Assembly (NCBI GenBank): GCA_024305405.1
Contig: JAKNDB010000109.1
Coordinates: 6,014,001 to 6,078,000 of the forward strand
Source of the DNA: Dirofilaria immitis
Lineage: Eukaryota; Nematoda; Chromadorea; Rhabditida; Onchocercidae
Length of the DNA: 64,000 bases
Reading direction: 5' to 3'
Part shown: in pieces, positions 17,249 through 29,848 of the stretch
Position numbering within the stretch: the stretch's first letter is position 1
How the letters are laid out: the number at the start of each line of letters is the position of its first letter
Program-made: the position numbers and the translations under genes
The notes under the pieces: model-generated
Told to the model about the DNA's origin: nothing
Seen by the model: the letters and a program-made list of their open reading frames with translations, nothing else
The model's database searches: none

Positions 17249-18009
17249 TGTACAGATAATAGAATGAAATACTAAAGATATTAGGGGAGATTAACTTGTC
17301 TTTATGATCTCAAAATGCCTGACTCTAAATTTCCTTCACAAGCAAAAGATAACTTAGTTGGTTATAAAATGGCACATTCGTAAAACATACAAATTATTAA
17401 AACAACTTCAATATTCAAGACTGCCTAAGATTAGCAGCTAGTTAAGTAGAAAAAGCTATCAGACTGACCAAGGAGAAGCTACAAGAATGGCACGAAGGCA
17501 ATGAAACTGCAGGGAAATCTTTACTCAGCTTTCAGAATTCACTGATTTAAGTTTTAGCTACAAACTTAGTTCTGAGAACTTGTGAGGGGATTCTGCAGCA
17601 CTTGCGAGTTCCCCAATTTGAAAAAAGACATCCAGAAATGCCATTCTGAAAAAGCGACGACGGTAGCGATTAACTTGTCCTAGACATCTTCAAACAACCG
17701 GTTGCGAACAAATCATAAAAGCAAACGATCCTTCAGTCAGTCGTTTGACTGTTCTTTTTGTACTCGAAAAATAGAGCAAAATGCTTATCTGATCCCGCGA
17801 ATTTGTATAAGTTATGCAAGCACCTCGGTCAAGGTGTATAATTAGTATTTCTATTTCTATGGGATTTATTGCGGCCATAATGTTCGATAATCTGATAAAT
17901 CAATGGTATTTCGCAAGTAGATTTCAGAACAATTCTGAAAACTTATCTTTTGCTCGTAGTTAAATCCATCCCTAAAAACTGACATTTGGTTTTAAGCATT
18001 GCATAGTGA

Positions 18010-18029
18010 ATATATATATATATATATAT
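18010..18029 (+). repeat. TA dinucleotide microsatellite
   Basis: An uninterrupted alternating T/A run, just upstream of the large trinucleotide repeat. Confidence 0.9.
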
Positions 18030-18067
18030 GTAACAAAACAATAAAAATTTAATGATTTCTATTGTTT

Positions 18068-18079
18068 ATCATTATCATT

Positions 18080-18111
<32 letters not shown>

Positions 18112-18152
18112 TATTATTATTATTATTATTGTTATTGTTATTGTTATTGTTA

Positions 18153-18238
<86 letters not shown>

Positions 18239-18270
18239 TATTATTATTATTATTTATTATTATTACTGCT
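18068..18270 (+). repeat. large compound ATC/ATT/GTT trinucleotide microsatellite
   Basis: About 200 bases of trinucleotide repeat. It begins as ATC units, passes through ATT, then alternating ATT and GTT units, then a long pure ATT tract with a few interruptions at the end. It reads as runs of one residue in each frame (His, Tyr or Ile), which produces false open frames. The ordered change of unit suggests growth by slippage from several founder units. It lies between convergent genes and is not coding. Confidence 0.95.
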
Positions 18271-19326
18271 ATTAACATCATTAAGATTATTTTCATCTTT
18301 TTCAAATAATGCAAGAACGAAAAAGAATGAATGATGATGTTTAATAGATTAATAGATAGATAAAATGATGATCGAATAATTTATATTATAAACGGTGATA
18401 TCCGTTGGCGTCTATATTTTATCTAAGTTATCGCCTAACCGTCGATAACAGTGAAGATAAAATTATATACATGTATATATGTTATTTTTATTTAAAAACC
18501 TTATATATCTAACGAACCCTAATGGATAAAGAGAAAAATGAAGGGTAGAAATGACTGTAAAGCGAAAGTGGCGACAACGAATGATCTGTAAAAAAGTCCT
18601 GCCAAAAATCTACGAACTATTTTAGTCTTGAGGCTCTATATCCAAGGAAATACAAGCTTGATTTCATCTGGGAAACCATATTTTTGAAGCGAGTGTGTCC
18701 ATAAAGATGCATTGACGAAATTTTTTCATTCGATCCACATGCAGTTTTTTTTTAATTCAAAGATTTCAGCAACTGTATTTACATCGATATTTTAAAAAAT
18801 ATTCAAATTCATCAAATTCCAACATACAAGTTGCAACAAAATATGACTAATACAAACAATAATAAAACGTAATATTTGCCTCAAACGATGGATCTGAAAC
18901 ACTAAAAAACACTCGATTGAAAAAACAGAAAAAATATATGTATGTGAGACACAATTCATGCAACGGCGAAGTGAACAGAAAAATTTTTTGTAAAAAAATT
19001 TGTAAATTAGGGGCAAAAATTGTACACCGCCAGCAACATTCAGCTCGTACGTTATATAATTGGCAATAGAAAAATACGGATGGAAATTAAGAGATGAATT
19101 AATGCAACAAAGCAGCTTATCAGCGAGAAAACTTGCTAAACCTGCCAAAGTAACAATATAGTGCAGTCAAATTAATTGGTATCAATTTAAAGAAAACAAG
19201 TACGAAGTGAAACCATGACAATGAGACCAAACACCAAACACGTTCAAAAATCATCATATTATTCGTTATGCGAAAAATACCCCAATTATAAAAATGAAAA
19301 AGTCAATAATTTAACTAAAAAGTTGC

Positions 19327-20781
19327 TCATTCTCCCCAATCTTTCGCAATTTCTAGGCTCCATGTCCAAGACAACCAATCATGGCCATCATCATCACATA
19401 CCTGCGATTTCATCTTGTAAGTCCCACGATGCAACATACCTGCAAATGTACAATAACTAAAATGCAATAAATTTTTAGTGCAACAGCTTTCATGAAATTA
19501 AATGGACATTTAAAGGCACATGACGAAACCTGATAAAAATAGCGTCTGAAATTTCCCAATGTTTGAAAATTAGCAGAAAATTAACCAGACGGGGCTTCAT
19601 CTAATGGTGTAATAAATGACTGCATTTCCATTTTCGGCGCATATGAACCCATCATAAACGTTTCTCTATCAACTGAAAGAAACAATAGAATGAATTTCAT
19701 TTTTTAAAAGATATCTTGCCTAATGAGCGCCTACTCATCACTCATCACTAAAGATTATCAATAACTTTCTGTTTGTGAAATGTATAACACTACAATGAAC
19801 CACAAAGTCAAGTTTGGCAACTTGATTTTTATCATTTTTCATCAAGCTGTAGTCCGAAAACTTTAATGTGTTCCTACAAAACAGGAAATTTTCCTACCTG
19901 TTATGGAATGACGTGTGACCTTCTGTATATATTTCAAACCAGCACAAATCTCTCTTGCACATGAAAATCAAAACGAATCCTATATGCGGCTCCCTCCTTT
20001 ATTACGAATGATGCCTCGTTCACATGTTCTGCAGCTTTATATATAAACTCTGCTACTTCAAATCAACACTGTGCAATTCGTTGGAATAGAAGGTACTTTG
20101 CTAAGATTTTGAAAATAATACACAAGTAGTTCCACTAAAATGATAAAAGTATTTCGCTATTCTAAATGAGAAAAAAACACACAAACTCTCATGAAACAGC
20201 AAAAACTAGCCTCTATCAAGATGCATTGTTATATCCGGACGACCCTCGACTACTAGCGTGATGGAACGCACAAGAACATTGCGAGAATCGGTTGCATCAA
20301 CAATCACTTGCTCAGATTTCGCTTGACCCAGAAGTACTTGTTTATATCTGCAATTCATCAGGTAAAACTTGTTCCACTCTCCTCAAATATAAAAATCTTG
20401 GTTATTAAGATTTTAAACCAAATGTTACTACCTTTTATACCAAGTGAAATATAGCTCGACATAACAATTAACGCTGTACTGTAATCAATTCAAGATTTTG
20501 ATCTACACTTATGCATATATTATTTAGGTGATGTTGTTAAGAATCATAATCGAAATATCGAAATATTATTCAGCTTTAAATTATTTATCCGATGAAGTGC
20601 TTGTTTTTTGAAAAAGAAGGAAAAAAATGAAATAATTTCCAAATCAAATAACTATTCACCGATTCAAACTTTCATCATTAGCATCAGCTGCAATAATTTC
20701 TGAAACAGACTTCTGTGGAGGTGGCACATAATTCTCCTGTGCGCTGTGCATCTCTAAATCCTGTATTTCTTTTTCATCCAT
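19327..20781 (-). CDS. rhi-1: Rho GDP-dissociation inhibitor (RhoGDI)
   Basis: Cytosolic chaperone that extracts prenylated Rho-family GTPases from membranes and keeps them GDP-bound. Five exons: 20781-20660, 20347-20211, 20028-19898, 19672-19586, 19439-19327. Seen: N-terminal regulatory arm (YVPPPQKSVSEI ... ANDESLNRYKQVLLG), then the immunoglobulin-like domain with SFVIKEGAAYRI, ETFMMGSYAPK, PLDEAPSGMLHRGTYKMKSQ and a C-terminal LSWTWSLEIAKDWGE, the family's usual end. Exon 3 is one base short near 19955-19956 (a CAAG where CAAAG would keep the conserved REICAGLKYIQK reading). The intron after exon 2 appears to begin GC (donor 20210). Complete and of normal RhoGDI size; the call is firm. 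Confidence 0.93.
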
Positions 20782-22269
20782 TTGATGCCTATAAATTGTT
20801 ACAAAATTATGTCAACTTTATTTAAGGCATTAAAAATAAAATAAAATATGACATTAAAAAAGTAAATAAAAGGAAAAAACGACCGTGAAAATAAGGAATG
20901 ATTAGTTTCAATTTATGTAAATCAAAACTAATCAAGTCAGATATTTGAATTTACCACTGTTGAAGAATATTGCTTAGTGAACAGTTAAATAATTTGCAGC
21001 CTTACGCCTTGTTTTAGAAAAAGAGCAGCGGGTAGACAACTCTTCATATCTATATGTGAAGTGAAAACAATTTAAAAAATTATTACCGTAGAGGAAGAAT
21101 ATTGGTTAAAGCAATAAGAAAACTCAATGGTTATAAAAATTCAATGAAAAATGGGATTCATAGAAGTCATTTAAAATCGCAGAATTATGCATACGCTAGG
21201 AATGACTCCAGACATTTATAGTTAGTTACTGGACGATCTAAACTCCACTAATTTGGTTTTTAATTCAGTTCACAAAAAATAATTAAAGTGCGGAAGATGA
21301 AAACGGACTGCCTACGTTTTCATAATGCGAATATCATCGACCCTCATCACGCATAAATTAAAGTTTGACCTTCAAACCAATCAATAACCTTATGTGAAAC
21401 GAAATTTGCATGAACTGCAGGTTTCTCGCAGATTTGCCAAACATATGGATGCACATGAATCACAGTATCATAAGTTGATATAAAAACATTTCACATGCTG
21501 CATCTTCTGCCAAGTTTCATCTTAGTTCCGTTGAACCCATTTAATAGTGCAGAATAAAATGAAACTGCATTATTCCTCCATACTTCTTCGAATCTTACTT
21601 TATGCTACATCGCCAGTAAACCCAATAATTTGTATTTTAACTAAATCCTACCTTTTTTTCATTTTTAAACTGCTTAGGCGACGCAAGTTTATGATTAACG
21701 CTACTAATTTGTTGTAAGAGAAAGTCTACTTGGATTCCCATATCCAAATTTTTCAAGTTTCTTTAACCAATTTAAATCAGCAACTTCATTAACTACTATA
21801 AGATTGCTTTCGAGTCTATTTACTTGGACGCATACTCTCCTTGCGGAGTGAACCACGCCATTTCCTTAATAAGACAACAAACAAAATAACCCCCTTAGAA
21901 GCACTGCACTAAATAATCAAAAGCCATCAATTCCCCATGGATAAAAAACTACGGCTCGTATAGAACAGCTTTTGTACATACTCGAAATGGTTCTGATCGA
22001 TGTTTATTGACCATAGTGGCTTTCATGTGATTCTTCTATGTGCAATAGCTGTGATTTTTCCATATTTCTGTGAGTTTGAGTCATCCCATAAATCAAGAAA
22101 AATTATACAAGTTTCTGAAACGTTCTGGTTTAATATCAGTCCTTTGTCTCATAATGTTGAATGCATAGTTTGTTTTCAGATAGTTCCTGACTTGAATGTT
22201 GCTCCATTTACCGCTTCGTTGTCGCTCCATTCCTATCATTTTCTTAAGGCAATCCTCGTCAATTTCGCA
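20782..22269. other. divergent intergenic region, RhoGDI to NDUFB11
   Basis: About 1.5 kb between two divergent start codons. AT-rich, with no recognisable exon or repeat. It presumably carries both promoters. Confidence 0.5.
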
Positions 22270-24054
22270 TGGAGGCCATGATGAAAAGAATATTGACAGG
22301 AAGCCAGCAGATTACAGGTGAATATATTTCGAATGAATCAGAAGTAACGTTATTAAAAGTTTTCACTACTAGAACTTTTGTAATTTTGTCATTTTTAGCA
22401 TTGATGGCCGGTATCGTTTTACCGAGATCTTAAAAATTTTATTTCAGAGCATCGAGATCTCTTATAAAATTTTGTTGTAGATTAGTGACGCTTAAAGTGA
22501 TTTAGTCACACACTTTAGATCATTTGTCTGTTAAGATGATGAACTATCTGAAATAGTCACAGGACTAAGGAATACTCTGTTCTCCTTTTTGTCATAAAAA
22601 TATTCAGTATATACAGCAGATGTATTGTATTGTTTGTTTACTTGATACGAAATGCGTTTTCGGTCAAAACACTTTACATAAAACTGAAGAAATCGAAAAC
22701 AATCAAGTGGTTGTTGACTATTTAGTGAACAGGGAGAGTTCTGATTCGGTGTATCGCAGGGATGGGATATAATCTGTCGAAAGTTCACTAGATAGGTATT
22801 CCCAAATGTTTAATTGCAAATGAAGCAAGAAGATAATTCGATAAAGGAAGCACTTGCAAAGTCGGTTTGTATGCGAACGATTTTTGAGATAGGTCTAACA
22901 AATCCTTATAATTCATGTTTTGGGATCGTCTTAGTATTATTCCTGTTCACACACTTTTTCAATGCATATTATTTTAGACCTGGTTCGGATTCTTACGCAT
23001 ACGAAAATCCATGGCCTAAATTAAATCGTAGTCGTCTGGACTGGCTATTTGGCGACGGCTGGAGAAGGCCACTGGCGAAAGATCAGGGCGGTCAGATTGT
23101 TCGTATTGATAATTGGTTGATTTCAAAATGCTGACACTTTCCTAAACTTCATATTTCTTGCACTAATGCTTTGATTCAGTTTTAAAAAAGAAGAAAGTGG
23201 TCTTTAACCTAATTTATAGCGTCGTAATTGGATTTGGTTTGGTTTATCTCCCTATGATGAACATGCTGATTGGTTGAAGTTTCATCAATACATGTTTGCT
23301 TTGTTAACGATAATGGTTACTTGGGTGACGTTGTATATGTTATATGCTGCTCCTGATTGGTTTGTTTTTTTAACATCTTTAATTTTCGTTATTGCTTTGT
23401 TTTATTAATAAGTCTCAGTTATGCTTATTTGTCCAGGAAAAAGAAAGCTCTCAAAATTTTTGCATCTACTCAGGATTCAGAATCTTTGTTTCTACTAGGA
23501 AGGTTTATAAATAACCTCCTGAATTAGATTGACTTAATTATGTAATTATGTCAACACACTTTAATAGTAATCTTCGCTGGTGTATTTCGAGTACACGATA
23601 AGAAGTGTAGGACCATAGAGTGTACATCAGGCCTTGAAATGTATAGTTAGACTTGGTGGTGAAGGCTGTGTCACTCTTTGTGGAACAATAATCTGCTTTG
23701 ATGATAAGTCTGTTGCTGTCATGGTTCCTGGAAAAGTTTCAGTAATGTATTTAAGGGAAATGTAGACTCGAAGGATCTTAAATGACTCGCATATAGATTT
23801 TTCGAAATGCTCGTAAAAAGCATTCTGTGATATGAAAACATTTCGCAGGCCTTTTTTTTTAACAAGTAACAACAACAATAATTACAGCTTGTTACAGGCC
23901 ACAAGCAAGGGATTGGGCATATCGAGAAGCTCATTTGGAGATGGCACGAAGAGAAAAAGCAGGATTATCATATATCAGTAGAGACTTGGTTCGACCAGAC
24001 AAAATTGTTCTGCCATCGGATGAGGAACTTCAGAACTTCGAAATTGTCATTTAG
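22270..24054 (+). CDS. NDUFB11: NADH dehydrogenase 1 beta subcomplex subunit 11 (NDUFB11)
   Basis: Accessory, single-pass inner-membrane subunit of mitochondrial complex I. Clear exons: 22978-23098 (WPKLNRSRLDWLFGDGWRRP), 23220-23359 (FGLSPYDEH followed by a membrane segment ending APDW), 23898-24054 (ARDWAYREAHLEM ... PDKIVLPSDEEL, stop TAG). The last block matches the NDUFB11 C-terminus, and these three exons are mutually in phase. The first exon is my guess: ATG at 22270 opens MEAMMKRILTGSQQIT, a plausible mitochondrial presequence with donor ACAG|GTGAAT. Its phase does not fit the next exon, so either a base is missing or the true first exon lies elsewhere. Confidence 0.8.
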
Positions 24055-24427
24055 TTAATTTCGGTTTGTTATAAATATGCTTTATTTTAGGAATAATCCA
24101 ATATGTTTTCGCAACTTGTTCATTTCGCGAAATTATTAAATATTTATGAGTGAAATGCAGTCGGAGCTTTCCTGGAGATGCGCGTGTTAGAACTTAGTGT
24201 TGATCAATAGTGTCCCGGTGCTTCTAGTGGAGTATTCTCTCTTTGACTTTGTGTAGGATTACTAGACTAATTATGCTTTGACCACTCTATAAAGTATCGA
24301 CTCGAAGAATTAGAGTCCTTAAATCCTGGAACTGATACATTTTTTTCAAAATTTCGCTGACTGCATACCATTATTGTTCATGTTGCAGTTAAATGTAATA
24401 TATATTTTACTAGTTGAGGATACAGTA

Positions 24428-24694
24428 TTAAGACCAAAATATTATGTAAACTCGTGACCTATATATTTTAAAGCACAATGTATTTTTAGCATTGGGAATG
24501 AGCAAAGTTGGTGATGATATTCTTGCTTCAAGTAAATGAATAGTTTCGCGTCCATCGGGACCTGTACTATTCATATTGGTAGGAGGTTCAATCGTATAAA
24601 AATCATCTCCAAACTCTATGTTTGTTGCCTGGCTTCTTTGTCTCACTTCTCTACGGACGTTGTTCTTGTTTATTGAACTCGTTATTGATTTCAA
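24428..24694 (-). CDS. unassigned C-terminal exon-like frame
   Basis: A minus-strand frame of about 88 codons with protein-like composition (REVRQRSQATNIEFGDDFY, then GPDGRETIHLLEARISSP). It ends at a stop near 24428 and is about 370 bases past the NDUFB11 stop. It could be the last exon of the PIG-Q gene upstream on the same strand, or the end of a separate gene. I do not recognise the family, and the 1.7 kb between it and the clear PIG-Q exons shows no convincing linking exon. Confidence 0.35.
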   Translation of the reverse strand: MKSITSSINKNNVRREVRQRSQATNIEFGDDFYTIEPPTNMNSTGPDGRETIHLLEARISSPTLLIPNAKNTLCFKIYRSRVYIIFWS

Positions 24695-26400
24695 AAACCC
24701 ACCTATAAACTAGTTTTTCATGAGCTCGCTTTTATTGAATACTTCGATCAGAAACCCGCACTTTAGCCAATTAATAGCTAATTTAGAAATGATGTAAGTG
24801 AAAAAATGTAATGGGATTTGCTCCTTCCGAATGTTGTGACGGTGTGTTGGGTGGCTTCTTTCGACCGTTCGAATTTAATTGGTTTGCCGATCATTAACAG
24901 TTATTTCGATACTTATATCTCCAGGTGTCCAAACCTTTGAAAACGTAATTCTAGAGGTAGTAAGGACATAAGTTGCCCTTTTCCTATTGCGACATTTTAC
25001 TGCCTCCATTCTTACTTAATATGTCGCGAAAAAATTGATTTCAGAGCTTTTAATCGAGAGAGAAAACGTGTGAAACACTATACCTACTCTTAATGGTACA
25101 ACATTGCGCTCCCTGCTATAAAATGTTGACACAACTTTACCAGTTCCCTAAATCCGATCTAGACAAACAGTGTTTCCTGGATACCTAACTCTCCTAAATG
25201 ATTCTCTTTCGTAATTTTCACGGCTTAGAAGACTGGTGCATAGTTTTCAGTTGCAAAATCTCAGTATTATTTTAAAACTAATTGCTTTTTACCAATTAGA
25301 AAGTAGCGAAATATTATAATAACCTTTAATGATGTACCTCTTAATGGATTGTTCTTTTGACCGAATATCTAGGCAAGTGATTTTAATAGTAGTACCTCCT
25401 TATGAGTCAAAATGACAACCTGAACTAAAATTTTCTAATGAACAAAGAAAGAGAGAATTTGTAGAGTATTCTGGTCTACATAGTTTCGGCGCCAAGTGAC
25501 TGACTATGGGAGGACCACTGCAAATTATCACCAGCTGAAATTTAAAAAGCAGTCGCTTTTGAACTTATAACTCCATCGGTTGAAATGATAAGTAGCGCTA
25601 CAGCAGTTAACATAAATTTATAAACAGAGCCTTACAAAAGTCACTGTCGTGGCAACAAGTTCGTGCCATGATCTTGATAGTCTTAGTCCCCTTAGTCTTC
25701 ATAAATCTGCTACGATTTCTTGAATGTTTTTCTTTTCTTATCGAACATTCAGGTAGCAAATGGTTTCTTGTTTTTGCATTGGCTTTTAGTACTGATAACT
25801 GGATGTGGTATGCTCGCAAAAGAAGCACCAAAAAATCTTCAAGAATTTTCTAGGAGGGTACTGTATTTCAAAACAGTCTATATGTTTCTCGTAACTGAAA
25901 ATTCCGGAACTAAATGTTTTCTGAAAGATGCGGTCACTATACAAGCAAGTTCTAAATTAAATAATTCCGAATAACTTGCATATTCAAGAATCGGTTCTAT
26001 TTCTTGAAATTCCTTTTCATTTTATCTTTTGTAACCTTAGATGATGGGAATTGTAATACAGTCTATTGCAATTCCTATCAATACAACTGGTAGAAGATAC
26101 AGTGGAATGAGGAAATATGACTCTAAAAACATCGTGATCACAATTAATTATAATGCTGTTTTAAAATACGGAAAATGACCTCATCCTGAATCACTGATAG
26201 CAACAAAGGGCCATTTGCACAGCGAGCACTCCGCAATGTAACTGCAACTATGTAGCATATATTGATTAAAATTAGTAGATTTTTCGGAAACGAAAGTTCT
26301 TATTACCACGAAATATTTGCTGAAATCTCCTTGATTAGCATGCCCTTAATTTCTATTGAACTACCGAAAATTATCAAAAATAGAATTTTAAACTTAAGAC
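24695..26400. other. unresolved stretch, probably introns or C-terminal exons of PIG-Q
   Basis: No exon here can be assigned with confidence on either strand. Human PIG-Q continues for more than 100 residues past the last exon I can place (ending at about 26404), so some of its exons should lie here. Plus-strand frames at 25668-25974 follow an AG but match nothing I know. Confidence 0.3.
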
Positions 26401-26403
26401 TTA

Positions 26404-27355
26404 CCGACGAAAACACAAAGAAATAAACAAGTATCGTAGGGAGAAGAAAAAGTAATATGATAAAAATAAAGTAGCTATGAACAGCTGTCTCGTGTCTAGT
26501 TTTACTGAATCAACTCTTTGACGTAATGGATTATACTTTCGACCACGAAATAATCTCCAAAGTGATTTTATTGACATTACTGACAGTGTGGCTAGCCTGT
26601 AAGAAAGTCTCGAATGGAGATACACTGTTTTCGAACTCTTTTAAAGAAAATGTTAACTTTCAAACACTCCAGAAAAGAGGAAATGATGATACTTACTTGA
26701 AAGCGTAAATATGGAAGCAGTATATATGCACGGTAAGTAACCGAAGGAGATCAGATAAAGCAGCAAAAAAACCGATAAGCCGAAAAAACACGATAAAGAT
26801 ATGAAACCAAATCCAATATAAACACTTGCCACTGATAAATAAGCTGAAAAGGATGTGTGCCAGCTCAAGCAAAAAATCGTATCACCTTTTGAATTTGAGG
26901 GATTCCGGCAATACGTCCAAAATTTCCTTTAATGCTGAATGTATTAGCAAGCATATAAAAACTAATAAATTCAAGCATCCAGCAGTTTTTCCCGATTTCG
27001 TTAATGTTACTTTTAACTTACTTTGCCATAAGTAGATATGATAGACAAAGAACTGCGATAATATGGCATTCAAATGAGCATTTAATTTCAAGCCAGCAGG
27101 ATATGTCGTAAGCCAATGTATCAGCTAAAATCCTGCAGTAATATTTGTATTCCGCTACTTTAGTGATTATGAATAACTGAGCTGAAACAAAACCTCTTCC
27201 AAATTGGTGATCATCATACCAAGTCCCTCCCAGATATAACCGGAGAAAAAATCGACTTCCGTCAGCCCTTTCCAAACGATTACACCAAGGATAGAATCCA
27301 AAACCTGACGCTGTGTTCTAAAAATTTTTTCATATTGGATGCTAATATAGCTCAC
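26404..27355 (-). CDS. PIGQ: PIG-Q/GPI1, GPI-GlcNAc transferase subunit (partial model)
   Basis: Subunit of the ER-membrane complex that transfers GlcNAc from UDP-GlcNAc to phosphatidylinositol, the first step of GPI-anchor synthesis. Seen: exon with [14 protein letters not shown] and NLEE, next exon ([20 protein letters not shown] ... VYHIYLWQ), exon 26843-26697 ([20 protein letters not shown]), and an exon ending near 26404 with [20 protein letters not shown] then TRQLFIATL. These match the most conserved multi-membrane core of PIG-Q in order. Two frame breaks, at the 7-A run 26765-26771 and the 5-A run 26462-26466 (both plus strand), fit one lost base each. The N-terminal half and the C-terminus were not found, so the true gene is larger. 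Confidence 0.8.
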
Positions 27356-28623
27356 ATATATTAATCATTTGAAAAAAAAAAAAAAAAAGAAAAAGAAACA
27401 ACCGATATGAGCCTTTCCACTTGCATTGTAGTCTAGACAGAACCGTTGAACATTTTGAAAGTGACGAGATAAGAATGGATACCGAGAGAGACATTGTTAC
27501 GAAATACTACTTTTTGTTCGGTGGTCCTCGTTTCTCAGAGTTCATTCACCACTTCAAAACTAACTTCCTAAAACAACCAGTACAGCGAAAAGTCACTTCA
27601 GAATATCAAAACCTCTGGCTTAACCCCTAGTAAAAACTGAAAATACTATGCTCAGTCCTTAATGCTCAGACAATCACTGTTTTCACTGTATGACAGCAGT
27701 TAGTACTACTGAACTGCAAAATCCGTAGACATTATGTCAAAGTAGTTATATAAAAATTATTTATTCTTCAGGAATAATCATATTGTGAACTCTATCTCAA
27801 ACGTATTCTAGCTTTCTACATTATTTTCCATATTGTTATGAAATAATGCTGGAAGTAACACTTCACTATTAAGAAATAAATTCCTATTTTCTTTTCATTT
27901 ACAATGTTTAGATTAATATTATGTACACTTCTGTTATAAACAGTAAATAAATCATATTGAAACATTAATGGACATATGTTTAATGAAGGAATGTATTTGC
28001 AAAACTCTGGATTACAAGTGGCATAAAAATTTCAGTGCATATGTTGCAGCATAAGCATAACATAGGTTCTATTGCAGTACTTTTTAGAGTTACTCAACCA
28101 ATCGTATGTTTTTCACACATGAAAAACTGAAGCACTTCATGATGTCTAAGTTTTTATGAGATGTAACATGAATTATAAAATATTTTTCTGGTGCCCAGAA
28201 AAAAATCATAAGTACTCAAAAAAACAAAGACAATAACGTTCCTGCTCTGAAGAGTTATTACGATTTTCCAGTTTCATCTTTCAATTTCGCTTGCACTGGT
28301 TTCGCATATTGGGTGATGGCAGGAGAGGGGGTTTAAACACTATTTTCGCATTGTCATAACTAAACAATTATGCAGCCATTAATGTACCAATCATAATGAT
28401 AATGGAATCTTCTCATAAACCTGAAAAATTGAAAATACAGATTCTATATTCCCACTTGAAAATATTTAAATATGCTACGAAAACAGAATGCGAAATAAAT
28501 GGCAATCAAATCGAGAAGATAATTAGCAACCTCAGCTCAAGTATTATAGTAGATAAAAGCGTAGTTCGTAAGTAATTAGCATTGACAGGTAAAAATACTA
28601 ACCACTAAAATCAGATTTGCTGG

Positions 28624-28770
28624 TCACAGTCCCAAGTTCTGAAGCAGCATCTGATTCAATCCACACAAAATATCGGCTAGATGCATAAGATGGCGCAGAA
28701 AACGTTTGAAACACATGAAATTCTCAGTGTTTACGGTATCTGTCACATAGTGGCAAATCCTTAGTGGCAT
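28624..28770 (-). CDS. small unassigned frame, 48 residues
   Basis: ATG to TGA frame beginning MPLRICHYVTDTV and ending in an amphipathic, Leu-rich stretch (LADILCGLNQMLLQNLGL). Composition is protein-like, but no family is recognised. It could be an exon of PIG-Q's N-terminal half, or chance. Confidence 0.15.
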   Translation of the reverse strand: MPLRICHYVTDTVNTENFMCFKRFLRHLMHLADILCGLNQMLLQNLGL

Positions 28771-29232
28771 TCTAATATCCACCTCAAAAACAATCAAAAT
28801 GAAAAAAATATTTCTATTAATAAGTAATGCATTTTCAATAATACATATATTTCCAATAATGACAATGACTTGAAATGAATTAATAATCTTACCAGTTAAA
28901 AATCACTCACTTAGTCAAAAACCATATAAAATCCAATAATTCCTTCGCCAGGCTCATTCATCGGTCATATCCTCGTAAATTATGGGCAGACTTAATATTG
29001 TTTGCACTCCGCTTCCGACGGCTCCATTGAAGCCAGCGAAATATCAGCAAAAATTCGCTGGAATTAAAACTAAAAAAAAGTAAATGAGATGTCAACTAAT
29101 CTTATGTAGGCAATTTCCTGAAATGGAGCAGAGATTCATAATAATTCCAAAACAGAACATTTATTTTAATTATGATATTTTGATTGCGAAAGACTAATTT
29201 ATTGGGAGGGATAAAATGAATTTAATAAAAAT

Positions 29233-29398
29233 ACTGAAAACAAACTCTGCCAAGGAACGTAAGCAATATAGGACGTCTGTAATGTTTAAGCCCTTTTTTT
29301 TCTAAAACTCGAAAACTCTCTTCCTTATTCATTCCAAAATCGCAATATTTCGCAATAAATCGCAATATATACGTTCCTTGGCAGAGTTTGTTTTCAGT
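29233..29398. repeat. perfect 29-bp inverted repeat with 108-nt loop
   Basis: The left arm 29233-29261 begins ACTGAAAACAAACTCTGCC. The right arm 29370-29398 is its exact reverse complement (TACGTTCCTTGGCAGAG...). The loop holds three copies of a CGCAATA unit near 29341-29367. This is the size and form of a small foldback or MITE-like element, or the gene of a hairpin RNA. Target-site duplications were not evident by eye. Confidence 0.7.
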
Positions 29399-29848
29399 GT
29401 TGTGATTGATCAGAATCTTGCTTTTGATCAAATTCAACTGAAGGAATGTAGTATATGAAAAGAAAAAAAGGAAAAACGATGCAGTACGAAACAGTACCAC
29501 CAAGTCCACAATCGACATATAGGAATTTCATGATGTGTGTTGGAAAGGAAACACATTTTTGAAATTCATTATATTCAGATTTTGATTAGCGTCTTCCCAA
29601 AAGCGATAGAAGCGAATGACAAAACCCTGTAGTACGAAATAAACATTAATTACAAGTACTCGCATTTAATGTAGGAAAGGATCGGAATTGTAGTGCAAAT
29701 CTTCAGAGTTACACGTTCAAAATGCCAATGCCCCCCACCTCTGTCTAGCGAACCGTATGAGGCCCGTGCAAATATGGCATCTCAAACAACTTAGTTTTAT
29801 TCAAGCTGGACAATTTACTGGATTTTTCGCTTCATAATCATGTCCACT

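Larger units (their letters stand above)
16187..19326. other. intergenic region between convergent PDI and RhoGDI
   Basis: About 3.1 kb holding the 3' ends of two convergent genes. It contains two adjacent hairpins (17158-17248), a TA dinucleotide run (18010-18029) and a large trinucleotide microsatellite (18068-18270). Frames around 18792-19148 on the minus strand look like RhoGDI 3' UTR rather than protein. Confidence 0.6.

Noticed and set aside
18052..18334. Open frames of poly-His/Tyr or poly-Ile on the plus strand
   Set aside because: They are produced entirely by the trinucleotide microsatellite and have no start context, splice sites or conservation.
18792..19148. 118-codon minus-strand frame downstream of RhoGDI
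   Set aside because: It lies in the expected 3' UTR, is rich in Phe/Tyr/Ile as AT-rich chance frames are, and has no recognisable domain.
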